The position numbers and the translations under genes were made by a program. Below are positions 24,401-33,600 of a stretch of DNA of 64,000 nucleotides, piece by piece (the stretch's first letter is position 1; each line of letters starts with the position of its first letter). The DNA comes from Luidia sarsii (taxonomy: Eukaryota; Echinodermata; Asteroidea; Paxillosida; Luidiidae), in assembly GCA_949987565.1 (NCBI GenBank), contig OX465121.1:4656956-4720955 (forward strand), read 5' to 3'. A model generated the notes under the pieces. The model was not told where the DNA came from. It worked only from the letters and a program-made list of their open reading frames with translations, and searched no databases.

Positions 24401-27400
24401 TCTCCTTACCTGGACCGCCGCAATGAACAACTTTTTTTTCATTTCTATTATATTCCTGCACCCTCCTGCTTTTGATGTAGGACATCGCGGCCATGTTTGT
24501 GACGGTGGGCATGTGTGAGGAGGCAGTGGCTGCCTACCTCAAGTGTCACCAGGTCAAGAAGGCGGTGGACTGCTGCGTGGAGCTGAACCAGTGGGACCAG
24601 GCCGTGGAGCTGGCACGCAGCCACAGCGTCAAGGAGATTGACGGCCTCCTGGCCCGCTACGCTGCTCACCTCCTGGAGAAGGACAAGAAGCTGCAGGCCA
24701 TTGAGCTCTACCGTAAGGCCAACCACTTCATCGACGCTGCCAAGCTCATGTTCACAGTGAGTACAGTGGAACGACCCACTGTCCATTCCTTGCCCATGAT
24801 GGCCATAACCATAGAACAGTAGTAGGGCAAGAAACTCCACCCAGGAGTGCATAAAAACCTCCACCACTAGTAAAACTAGGCACTCAGTAGCAGAGCTATG
24901 CTACAGTGAAGACATTCTGCCTACCTGCCTACAGCGGTTAACAACCACATTTGCGTGTCCAGAAACGGGGGTAAGAACTGGTTAGGTAGTGTTTGCTCCT
25001 TACAGTGACTACCCCTGTGGAAGGGCACACTTTTGTGTACTTGTGTAGTTCATTAGTTTGTAACAAATCCCTAAACTATAACCCCTTCACACCGGGTGGT
25101 TTTACAGCGTCGATGACCGCCATACAGGGGATTTTGAACAATGCATCATTTTCAAATCTCGCAAAAACAATCGGAACAATATATTTCTGTGAAGAGTATA
25201 CTATGGGTACAAGAGAGTGGGTGTGGGATTCAGATGTACACCAAGGGAAGGGAGATTAGGGAAAACAAACAAAAGGACCTATCGAAACGTCAGGCCCTCT
25301 AACTTTTGAGATTCATGTATTGATCATATTATCGTATCTTTTGGGCAGATCGCGGAAGACTACGTCAAGAAAAACGTGAAACCATTGAGGACCAAGAAGA
25401 TTTACGTGCTCGGAGCTTTGCTGGTAAGTGGCAATCGGACTTGGAAATGTGAAGTGTTAGTTTGGACCACACTACTGTGGAGCTGTGCAATCAGACCATA
25501 CATTTGCCCTCACTGAATTACATGTACATTATATTGCTGACTCTACATTGAGTAGGGCAAACTCACTGCGTTACCTTTTTGCATTAATACTTCTTCTGAT
25601 AACTAGTCTTCATTTCTTTTCTTCTTTCTTTCTTGTTTTCTTTCTAGATTGAGAGTTACCATGAGCAGATGAAGTTGTCGTCTAAGCTGAAAGCAAAGTC
25701 CAAGAAGAAGGCTGAGGTAGGCTTCCCTGTATATATAAGTGTACAGTAGAAATGTGTACAAAATGAATAGCCATACTATGTGTATGATAGGAATGTGTAC
25801 AAAATGAATACCCATAGTGTATGTGTATGATAGGAATGTGTACAAAATGAATGAATAGCCATAATGTTAATGTGTACAAAAGATCTCTTTGAGTTGCTAG
25901 ACTTCGTTCAAGGAGTTTTGAATGACTTCTGAACTGTACTTGCATCCGGCAGGCTGCCTCAGCCTTGGCGGGACTGCTGGAGGAGGAGGCTATGGCGACC
26001 TCTGACACCAAGGTGGTGGACAATGCCTGGAGGGGGGCGGAGGCCTTCCACTTCTTTCTGCTGGCACAGCGCCAACTCTATCAAGGTACATGAAGGGGCT
26101 CTCTCCTGTGGCATAGCCAGTAGAACCTATAGGACTAGTCTGAAGCAAGGCACAAGCATACATCCCTATTGGTAGTAGACTGCCAGCCAAGGCTGACAAA
26201 TAGAACTGGGAGGGGTGACTAGTCTGAAGCCCTTTTCAGAGCCACACTCCTTCTCGAAAGAGAAGTTTTACACGGTGTCACTGCAAACCTTCCACTTAGT
26301 ATTTCCACCATGCAAACCATAAAATCTATCTGAAGAAAACCCTCGTTGAATTTGTTGTCAAAAGTTACAGGGCCTGACATGTCGATCCTAGCAGGACCTT
26401 TCGCAAAAGCAACTTTGCCTTTGAGAAAGGTCCTGCTAGGATCTAAACGTCAGGCCCTCTAACTTTTGAGATTTATATATTGCAGGTCATTTTAGTCAGT
26501 GAGCAGTTTGCAACAGTTTTATTTATTTTGTTTTTGTTTTTGGCGGGCCTTACAGGCTATGTGGACGCCAGCATGAAGACCGCCCTCTACCTGCGTGAGT
26601 ACGACGACATCTTGGACCCGGTGGACATCTACTCGTTGCTGGGACTGGCTGCTTGTGCCAACAGAGCCTTTGGTACCTGCTCCAAGGCCTTCATCAAGCT
26701 GGAGACGCTGGACAGCCTGGCCGCTACTCAGAGAGAGCAGTACGAGGCTCTGGCCCTGGAGATATTCACCAAGTGAGTCTGACTCTGCAACAAAAGGCCC
26801 TGAAAGCCCCTACACAACATTGGTCGAGGTCAAAGAATAGCATCCATACGTTGTCTGATCCAACATATACATGAAATAGCACACCTGTGAACGTTTCAGC
26901 TCAATCCGCCAACCGAGTCTCGAGGAAATCGTGAAAACCGCTTCATTTGTTTCGCGAAAATGCAGCATTCAACGCCGTACTGTTCCGATAAATAGTTTAG
27001 ATCTCGGTGAGACGTAAAGAATTTTTTTACTTGTTTCTCCCAAAATACATCATTTTAGGCCTTGAGAGTTTTTGCTGAGCAGATAGCTCTCATGTGCGGC
27101 GGCCTTAAGTGCTGTATAGCTCAGATGGAAGAGCACTGTTTTAAAATTTGTTTTACTTTCTAATTTGTTAATTGTGTGTTCTTCTTCATAATAGACACTC
27201 TCCGAAGGATTCCCGCACCAATAAGTCCGAGTGTCCCAACTGTGATACTGCCCTGCCAGACTGGTAAGGGAGACTTTGAATCAAGTTTGGAATTTGTCGT
27301 TTTTCAGGGGCCTTCGGGATTTTTTACTATTTTTACTTTGTCGTTTTTTCCCCGTTTTGGCGGAATTCCGTCTTATTACGTCGAGTTTGGCAAACTGCAT

Positions 27401-27838
27401 CATTGAATTGGTTTCTCAGTGGTAGGTTTGCGGTGACACTTTCTAGAAGGAGTGTGGCTCTGAAAAGAGCCGGTATTGTTCGGTAACGCGGTTGTTCGTT
27501 ATAGCAGTTGCGGCTGCATTATATACACAAACAAATCGGGAGCCAAAGGGCACGTTCGTTATAGCCGAATGTTCCGTATATCAGCATTCGTTATAGTGAC
27601 GTTCCACTGTACTTTCACCATGCAAACCTCGGAGTTTATCTAATTGGTTTCTTCGTTCTGTGCAAATGCCAGGTCTTCGACTTGTCCCAACTGCGAGGCC
27701 AAGTTTCCGATCTGCATCGTGACCGGCCGGCCCATCATGGACAACCTGTTCTGGATGTGTGATACGTGCAAGCACCGGGCCTATGAGGGAGAGATCCGTT
27801 CCTTCACAACCTGCCCCCTCTGCCATTCCCAGATCTAA
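12415..27838 (+). CDS. WDR35: WD repeat protein 35 / IFT121, 25 coding exons
   Basis: Exons: 12415-12438, 13215-13332, 13798-13872, 14135-14227, 14572-14673, 14942-15102, 15304-15469, 15996-16141, 16461-16679, 17350-17442, 19098-19158, 19722-19936, 20621-20784, 21099-21309, 21911-22039, 22625-22713, 23068-23271, 23911-24190, 24481-24756, 25349-25423, 25648-25716, 25953-26085, 26556-26772, 27195-27263, 27673-27838. Total 3555 nt, 1184 aa (human about 1181), all phases consistent. It starts [14 protein letters not shown]. Two N-terminal WD40 propellers (about residues 1-650; e.g. [26 protein letters not shown]) precede an alpha-solenoid (about 670-1100; [29 protein letters not shown]) and a cysteine-rich C-terminus (CPNC near 1120 and 1134, CDTC, CPLC). 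WDR35 is an IFT-A subunit needed for retrograde ciliary transport and ciliary membrane-protein entry. Introns are packed with tandem repeats and mobile-element fragments. Confidence 0.97.
13300..13645. repeat. Triplicated WDR35 exon 2 end with its splice donor
   Basis: The last 25-30 bases of exon 2, its donor and about 20 intron bases (AAGTCTTGAAGCTTGAGATC ... CCAGACCAGTAAGTGGCCTT) recur in the intron at about 13473-13527 and 13588-13640. Donor-like sequences in the copies are GTAAATGG (13508) and GTAGGTGG (13620). A TTTGGTGGCCAAA-type short tandem repeat separates the copies. Confidence 0.9.
15530..15640. mobile_element. Family A inverted-repeat element in WDR35 intron 7
   Basis: TAGCAGGACCTTTCTC is followed after a short spacer by GAGAAAGGTCCTGCTAGGAT and AACGTCAGGCC, then GTATTGCAGGTCATTTT and a GTGAACAGTTT block. 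It is a hairpin member of the family described at 29518-29690. Confidence 0.75.
16685..17215. repeat. TCTC/GTCTCT low-complexity tract, WDR35 intron 9
   Basis: A pyrimidine-rich run of CTCTCT, TGTCTC and TTTCTC units fills most of the intron between exons 9 and 10. All three reading frames stay open for long distances because of composition only. Confidence 0.95.
17684..17915. repeat. Dispersed repeat family E, copy 1
   Basis: About 230 bp matches 46003-46252 with few differences, e.g. CACCGTTCTGTAGTGTAA, GTTTGAGTGAAGATTT, AAGATTTCAACATGAGGATT and TTAGAAGGAAAT. It lies in WDR35 intron 10. No terminal repeats or coding capacity are seen. Confidence 0.85.
18120..18860. repeat. CCCATCCC-rich minisatellite, WDR35 intron 10
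   Basis: About ten copies of a unit of about 65-73 bp contain CACCCATCTACCCAGTCA, CACACCCCTAATTCCCCACA and runs of CCCATCCC. The units differ by small indels in the CCCATC part. Confidence 0.95.
19280..19530 (+). mobile_element. tRNA-derived SINE copy, WDR35 intron 11
   Basis: This is the best-preserved member in the window. GGGCTAGATAGCTCAGGTGG (A box, about 19430-19450) is followed by GGTTCAAATCCCGGTCCAGT (B box, about 19482-19501), as in tRNA genes. Upstream modules match 762-925. Fragments of the same family lie at about 3085-3172 (-), 4420-4490, 11335-11420, 21530-21580, 27105-27150 and 48288-48440. Confidence 0.8.
19585..19692. mobile_element. Family A element, single arm
   Basis: CCTGCTAGGATCAAAATGTCAGGCCCACTAAATT is followed by the family body with CAGTAAGCAGTTTGCAACAT and TTTTTGTATATCA. 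It is the reverse orientation of the copies at 29518 and 53576. It ends about 30 bp before WDR35 exon 12. Confidence 0.75.
19937..20125. repeat. GGGGAGAGAG tandem tract, WDR35 intron 12
   Basis: A purine-rich array of units such as GAGAAGGAGGGGAGAGAGG starts directly at the exon 12 donor. Confidence 0.95.
20200..20575 (+). mobile_element. Non-LTR retrotransposon reverse-transcriptase remnant
   Basis: An open stretch (about 20320-20565) encodes [19 protein letters not shown] followed by [34 protein letters not shown]. This is the thumb/C-terminal part typical of Jockey/CR1-type non-LTR reverse transcriptases (RPxxEYCSxxW, then a xxVQRxxxxLxG segment). The catalytic YADD region is absent and no endonuclease is found, so it is a short dead fragment in WDR35 intron 12. 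Confidence 0.75.
21330..21495. repeat. A-rich low-complexity tract
   Basis: A poly-C/poly-A start is followed by AAT/AAAT runs in WDR35 intron 14. Confidence 0.9.
21703..21798. repeat. Inverted repeat, 16-bp perfect arms
   Basis: GAGGGTTTGCCCTGCT (21703-21718) pairs with AGCAGGGCAAACCCTC (21783-21798). The interior carries further partly complementary AGCACTGAGTGCTCAGTGCTTT-type sequence. Related GAGTGCTCAGTGCTTTG modules appear at about 6925-6960 and 22380-22525. Probably another small inverted-repeat element, in WDR35 intron 14. Confidence 0.8.
22065..22303. repeat. Telomere-like TTAGGG/TTGGGG array in WDR35 intron 15
   Basis: About 38 hexamers of TTAGGG and TTGGGG, with a few TTTGGG-type variants, start 25 bp after the exon 15 donor. 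The ends are richer in TTAGGG and the centre in TTGGGG. The G-rich strand is the coding strand. Confidence 0.95.
22975..23056. repeat. (CCCCTCT)n array at WDR35 exon 17 acceptor
   Basis: About ten copies of CTCCCCT end just before the acceptor CTCGCAG of exon 17, so the array supplies its polypyrimidine tract. Confidence 0.95.
23305..23445. mobile_element. MITE family C fragment, WDR35 intron 17
   Basis: Shared blocks include GGCTCGGGCTCAGGCT, CCGGGTTGTGGTTT, AGAAACTGGAGCCTAAGCCC. It is shorter than the 8632-8868 copy. A CT-rich tract (about 23445-23735) and a poly-T stretch follow. Confidence 0.7.
24242..24370. mobile_element. Family A hairpin element, WDR35 intron 18
   Basis: AGGACCTTTCTCAAAGGC, then AAAGGTCCTGCTAGGATCGA, AACGTCAGACCCTCTAAC and the body GTCAGTGAGCAGTTTGCAAC. 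A further partial copy (about 25272-25325) lies in intron 19. Confidence 0.75.
26205..26530. mobile_element. Family D fragment plus family A hairpin, WDR35 intron 22
   Basis: About 26220-26330 carries the family D modules (CTTTTCAGAGCCACACTCC, CGAAAGAGAAG, CACGGTGTCACTGC). About 26370-26460 is a family A hairpin: GGGCCTGACATGTCGATCCT ... AGCAGGACC versus GGTCCTGCTAGGATCTAAAC ... GTCAGGCCC, with a spacer of about 30 bp. The family body with GAGCAGTTTGCAACAG follows, ending close to the exon 23 acceptor. Confidence 0.75.
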
Positions 27839-27844
27839 GGCCCA

Positions 27845-29125
27845 GTGCTGGCTAGTAGTGCTGGCTAGTAGTGCTGGCTAGTAGTGCTGGCTAGTAGTGC
27901 TGGCTAGTAGTGCTGGCTAGTAGTGCTGGCTAGTAGTGCTGGCTTGTAGTGCTGGCTAGTAGTGCTGGCTAGTAGTGCTGGCTAGTAGTGCTGGCTAGTA
28001 GTGCTGGCTAGTAGCGCTGGCTAGTAGTGCTGGCTAGTAGTGCTGGCTAGCAGTGCTGGCTAGCAGTGCTGGCTAGTAGCGCTGGCTAGTAGCGCTGGCT
28101 AGTAGCGCTGGCTAGTAGTGCTGGCTAGTAGTGCTGGCTAGTAGTGCTGGCTAGTAGTGCTGGCTAGTAGCGCTGGCTAGTAGTGCTGGCTAGTAGTGCT
28201 GGCTAGTAGTGCTGGCTAGTAGCGCTGGCTAGTAGCGCTGGCTAGTAGCGCTGGCTAGTAGTGCTGGCTAGTAGTGCTGGCTAGTAGTGCTGGCTAGTAG
28301 CGCTGGCTAGCAGTGCTGGCTAGCAGTGCTGGCTAGTAGTGCTGGCTAGTAGTGCTGGCTAGTAGTGCTGGCTAGTAGTGCTGGCTAGCAGTGCTGGCTA
28401 GCAGTGCTGGCTAGCAGTGCTGGCTAGCAGCGCTGGCTAGTAGCGCTGGCTAGTAGCGCTGGCTAGTAGTGCTGGCTAGTAGTGCTGGCTAGCAGTGCTG
28501 GCTAGCAGTGCTGGCTAGCAGTGCTGGCTAGCAGTGCTGGCTAGCAGCGCTGGCTAGCAGCGCTGGCTAGTAGCGCTGGCTAGTAGCGCTGGCTAGTAGC
28601 GCTGGCTAGTAGCGCTGGCTAGTAGCGCTGGCTAGTAGCGCTGGCTAGTAGCGCTGGCTAGTAGCGCTGGCTAGTAGCGCTGGCTAGTAGTGCTGGCTAG
28701 TAGTGCTGGCTAGTAGTGCTGGCTAGTAGTGCTGGCTAGTAGCGCTGGCTAGTAGCGCTGGCTAGTAGCGCTGGCTAGTAGCGCTGGCTAGTAGCGCTGG
28801 CTAGTAGCGCTGGCTAGTAGCGCTGGCTAGTAGTGCTGGCTAGTAGTGCTGGCTAGTAGTGCTGGCTAGTAGCGCTGGCTAGTAGTGCTGGCTAGTAGTG
28901 CTGGCTAGCAGTGCTGGCTAGTAGTGCTGGCTAGTAGTGCTGGCTAGTAGTGCTGGCTAGTAGTGCTGGCTAGTAGCGCTGGCTAGTAGCGCTGGCTAGT
29001 AGCGCTGGCTAGTAGCGCTGGCTAGTAGTGCTGGCTAGTAGTACTGGCTAGTAGTGCTGGCTAGTAGTGCTGGCTAGTAGTGCTGGCTAGTAGTGCTGGC
29101 TAGTAGTGCTGGCTAGTAGTACTGT
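27845..29125. repeat. 13-bp minisatellite in WDR35 3' UTR
   Basis: About 98 tandem copies of GTGCTGGCTAGTA start seven bases after the WDR35 stop codon (TAA, 27836-27838). Two sites vary: GTGCTGG or GCGCTGG, and CTAGTA or CTAGCA. Variants come in runs (for example GCGCTGG through about 28550-28680), as expected from local duplication. If the polyadenylation sites at 29457/29471 are used, the whole array is transcribed as 3' UTR. The unit contains TAG, so it cannot extend the protein. Confidence 0.97.
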
Positions 29126-29456
29126 GCTAGTAGTACATCAGTGGTTACATTCATTCTCACACTTTTTCTGTGACAATTTTTGAGAGTCATCGTGAAGTAT
29201 TCAGCCGCTACGTAACCGCTTCAAAACTGGGTCACTTTTGAATGAGTTTTTGAATAAGACTTGAATCGGTGGACACCATGTAGTACTTCTCTTGTGAGAA
29301 GAAGTATGGCTCTGAAAAGAGCCAGTAACTCAACGTAGCCCAGTCTGTCGAAGAAATAAGTTTTACTTGAAAATTGTTGATGATTGGAAAATTTAACGAA
29401 TAGTCCACACTCAGTGTCATGAAAATAATGTTGGTGTACATATTCTCAGATGTACA

Positions 29457-29476
29457 AATAAAGACAGACAAATAAA
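29457..29476 (+). terminator. Candidate WDR35 polyadenylation signals
   Basis: Two AATAAA hexamers (29457-29462 and 29471-29476) are the first canonical signals after the WDR35 stop, 1.6 kb downstream, beyond the minisatellite. A family D fragment (about 29268-29335) lies between array and signals. Confidence 0.5.
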
Positions 29477-29517
29477 GACTTTTCTTTGCAGTGATGTTAT
29501 TTTTTAATACCAACTTT

Positions 29518-29690
29518 TTCTGATATACAAAAATGTTGCAAACTGCTTACTGACTAAAATCACCAAAATGTAAATCTAAAATTTAGTGGGCCTGACGTTT
29601 CGATCCTAGCAGGACCTTTCTCAAAGGCAGAGAAAGGTCCTGCTAGGATCGAAACGTCAGGCCCACTAAATTTTAGACCAACTTTTTCTG
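29518..29690. mobile_element. Family A element with perfect 47-bp hairpin
   Basis: The body (TGATATACAAAAATGTTGCA, AACTGCTTACTGACTAAAAT) leads into a 47-bp left arm at 29576-29622, a 7-bp spacer, and an exact 47-bp complement at 29630-29676. Arm sequence includes GTGGGCCTGACGTTTCGATC and CTAGCAGGACCTTTCTC. At least eight other copies or part copies are in the window (15530, 19585, 24242, 25272, 26370, about 40600-40690, 53576, about 54450). Confidence 0.9.
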
Positions 29691-29924
29691 TCAGTCTTGT
29701 TTAAATTTATACATGTTTACACTTAACAGAAGAGACTCCATGTACAGTACATGCAGCGTTGAAAATGTATCGTTCATGCAATATGGAACTAAACATAGAA
29801 GCTGTTAGGAAGACATTTATTTGCGTCTTGTTGGTCATTATTTTGTGGCAGTTATTTACGGAGTTTCCAAGACAAGGATTTCTTTACTTTGTGAGATTTT
29901 TTTCATAATTATTTTCATACAGTA
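29691..29924. other. Unassigned AT-rich spacer
   Basis: I see no gene, repeat or clear motif in this short stretch between the family A hairpin and the 32-bp minisatellite. Confidence 0.5.
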
Positions 29925-30612
29925 ATGGGGATTCGGGGAGGTAATATGAGGGTTTATCAGGGGTTCAAGGAGGTAATATGAGGGTTTATCAGGGGTTCAG
30001 GGAGGTAATATGAGGGTTTATCAGGGGTTCAAGGAGGTAATATGAGGGTTTATCAGGGGTTCAGGGGGGTAATATGAGGGTTTATCAGGAGTTCAGGGAG
30101 GTGATATGAGGGTTTATCAGGGGTTCAGGGAGGTAATATGGGGGTTTATCAGGGGTTCAGGGAGGTAATAATATGGGGGTTTATCAGGGGTTCAGGGAGG
30201 TAATATGGGGTTTATCAGGGGTTCAGGGAGGTAATATGGGGGTTTATCAGGGGTTCAGGGTGGTGATATGGGGGTTTATCAGGGGTTCAGGGAGGTAATA
30301 TGAGGGTTTATCAGGGGTTCAGTGAGGTAATATGAGGGTTTATCAGGAGTTCAGGGAGGTAATATGAGGGTTTATCAGGGGTTCAGGGAGGTAATATGAG
30401 GGTTTATCAGGGGTTCAGGGTGGTGATATGTGGGTTTATCAGGGGTTCAGGGAGGTAATATGAGGGTTTATCAGGGGTTCAGGGAGGTAATATGAGGGTT
30501 TATCAGGGGTTCAGGGAGGTAATATGAGGGTTTATCAGCCGGTTCAGGGAGGTAATATGAGGGTTTATCAGGGGTTCAGGGAGGTAATATGGGGGTTTAT
30601 CAGGAGTACAGG
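29925..30612. repeat. 32-bp minisatellite, left block
   Basis: About 21 copies of a 32-bp unit (GGGGTTCAGGGAGGTAATAT followed by GAGGGTTTATCA). Copies vary at a few sites (ATGAGGG or ATGGGGG; GGAGGT or GGTGGT). The same unit reappears at 38609-38785 on the other side of the satellite block. Confidence 0.96.
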
Positions 30613-33600
30613 GCATCAGACCAAAACAACTAAATTACCTCCGAGCAATAAAATAGCAAACATTATCCTCCAAATTTCAAGGGAAAAAAATTGCCTGAAA
30701 GATAATCGTTGAACTTCTTGGGTTCATGTAGAGCATCAGAGAATATCTGAAAAAAAATTATTGGAGTGTAAAGAATTATTTTGGACCAATTATGGGATGA
30801 GGAAAACTTAATGATAATTCAAAATATTAAAAAATAAATTCTTGCACAGGATTGTTCATGTCCTTCCCAATATTATCGAGTAGCTAGTTTTAATATGCAT
30901 TATTGTTATTACAAAAAAACCCAAATAAGTCTTCATTTCTGGCGAAAATGCCGTTTTAAAGACCCCAAGTTTTAGGTTAAAATCGTACGCCCTCAGCGTT
31001 TAGCGAGCGCCAGGATTGGACTTTTGCAAAAACGCGATATGAGCCGCTGTATTGGCCGATTTTGTACACAGCGGGCCGTGCACTAAGGTATAGGGAGCAG
31101 CGATCTACAAAATTGGGCGATACAGCGTTTCCCCAGCTGCGTGTAGTGTATAGGGGCTACGGGCGTACAAAATTGGGCGATACAGCGTTTCCCAAGCCGC
31201 GTGTAGTGTATAGGGGCTACGGGCGTACAAAATTGGACGATACAGCGTTTCCCCGGCCGTGTACATTAGTATAGGCAGTGTGGCGGTGTGGTTTGTACAG
31301 TGCGCTATGGAGATGGGGAGTTTCCTTGATAATCAAATTGTAACGAATTAAACAATTGATCAATTAATCAATAATGAAATCAAAACAGTTAGGGAGAGTG
31401 GGGAAGAATCCCATGAACTCAAATTTAGCTCAAAATAGCATCAAAACAACTAAATTACCTCCGAGCAATAAAATGGCAAACATTATCCTCCAAATTTCAA
31501 GGGAAAAGCCTGAAAGATAATCGTTGAACTTCTTGGGTTCATGTAGAGCATCAGAGAATATCTGAAAAATATTATTGGAGTGTAAAGAATTATTTTGGAC
31601 CAATTATGGGATGAGTAAAAAATAATAATAATTGAAAATAATTAAGAATAAATTCTTTCACAGGATCATTCATGTCCTTCGCAATACTATCGAGTAGGTA
31701 GTAATTTCATGCATTATTATTCTTACAAAGAACCCCAAATAAGTCTTCATTTCGGGCGAAAAAGCTTTATCTAAAGACCTGGAGTTTTGGGTTAAAATCG
31801 TACGCCCTCAGCGGTCAGCGAGCGCCAGGATTGGACTTTTGCAAAAACGCGATATGAGCCGCTGTATTGGCCGATTTTGTACACAGCGGGCCGTGCACTA
31901 AGGTATAGGGAGCAGCGATCTACAAAATCGGGCGATACAGCGTTTCCCCAACCGCGTGTAAGTGTATAGGGGCTACGGGCGTACAAAATTGGGCGATACA
32001 GCGTTTCCCCTGCCGCGTGTGGTGTATAGGGGCTACGGGCATGCAAAATCGGGCGATACAGCGTTTCCCCGGCTGCGTGTAGTGTATAGGGGCTACGGGC
32101 ATACAAAATCGGGCGATACAGCGTTTCCCCGGCCGTGTACATTAGTATAGGCAGTGTGGCGGTGTGGTTTGTACAGTGCGCTATGGAGATGGGGAGTTTC
32201 CTTGATAATCAAATTGTAACGGATTAAACAATTGATCAATTAATCAATAATGAAATCAAAACAGTTAGGGAGCGTGGGGAAGAATCCCATGAACTCAAAT
32301 TTAGCTCAAAATAGCATCAGACCAAAACAACTAAATTACCTCCGAGCAATAAAATGGCAAACATTATCCTCCAAATTTCAAGGGAAAAAAATTGCCTGAA
32401 AGATAATCGTTGAACTTCTTGGGTTCATGTAGAGCATCAGAGAATATCTGAAAAAAAATTATTGGAGTGTAAAGAGCAATTTTTGACCAATTATAGGATG
32501 AGGAAAACTTAATGATAATTCAAAATATTAAAAAATAAATTCTTGCACAGGATTGTTCATGTCCTTCCCAATATTATCGAGTAGCTAGTTTTAATATGCA
32601 TTATTATTCTTACAAAGAACCCCAAATAAGTCTTCATTTCGGGCGAAAAAGCTTTATCTAAAGACCTGGAGATTTGGGTTAAAATCGTACGCCCTCAGCG
32701 GTCAGCGAGCGCCAGGATTGGACTTTTGCAAAAACGCGATATGAGCCGCTGTATTGGCCGATTTTGTACACAGCGGGCCGTGCACTAAGGTATAGGGAGC
32801 AGCGATCTACAAAATCAAGCGATACAGCGTTTCCCCACCCGCGTGTAGTGTATAGGGGCTACGGGCGTACAAAATCGGGCGATACAGCGTTTCCCCGGCC
32901 GCGTGTAGTGTATAGGCAGGCATTGTGGCGGTGTGGTTTGTACAGTGCGCTATGGAGATGGGGAGTTTCCTTGATAATCAAATTGTAACGGATTAAACAA
33001 TTGATCAATTAATCAATAATGAAATCAAAACAGTTAGGGAGAGTGGGGAAGAATCCCATGAACTCAAATTTAGCTCAAAATAGCATCAAAACAACTAAAT
33101 TACCTCCGAGCAATAAAATGGCAAACATTATCCTCCAAATTTCAAGGGAAAAGAATTGCCTGAAAGATAATCGTTGAACTTCTTGGGTTCATGTAGAGCA
33201 TCAGAGAATATCTGAAAAATATTATTGGAGTGTAAAGAATTATTTTGGACCAATTATTGGATGAGTAAAAAATAATAATAATTGAAAATAATTAAGAATA
33301 AATTCTTGCTCAGGATCATTCATGTCCTTCGCAATACTATCGAGTAGGTAGTAATTTCATGCATTATTATTCTTACAAAGAACCCCAAATAAGTCTTCAT
33401 TTCGGGCGAAAAAGCTTTATCTAAAGACCTGGAGTTTTGGGTTAAAATCGTACGCCCTCAGCGGTCAGCGAGCGCCAGGATTGGACTTTTGCAAAAACGC
33501 GATATGAGCCGCTGTATTGGCCGATTTTGTACTCAGCGGGCCGTGCACTAAGGTATAGGGAGCAGCGATCTACAAAATCAAGCGATACAGCGTTTCCCCA

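Noticed and set aside
27845..30612. CRISPR-like regular repeats
   Set aside because: The units are contiguous tandem repeats without unique spacers, in a eukaryotic genome.
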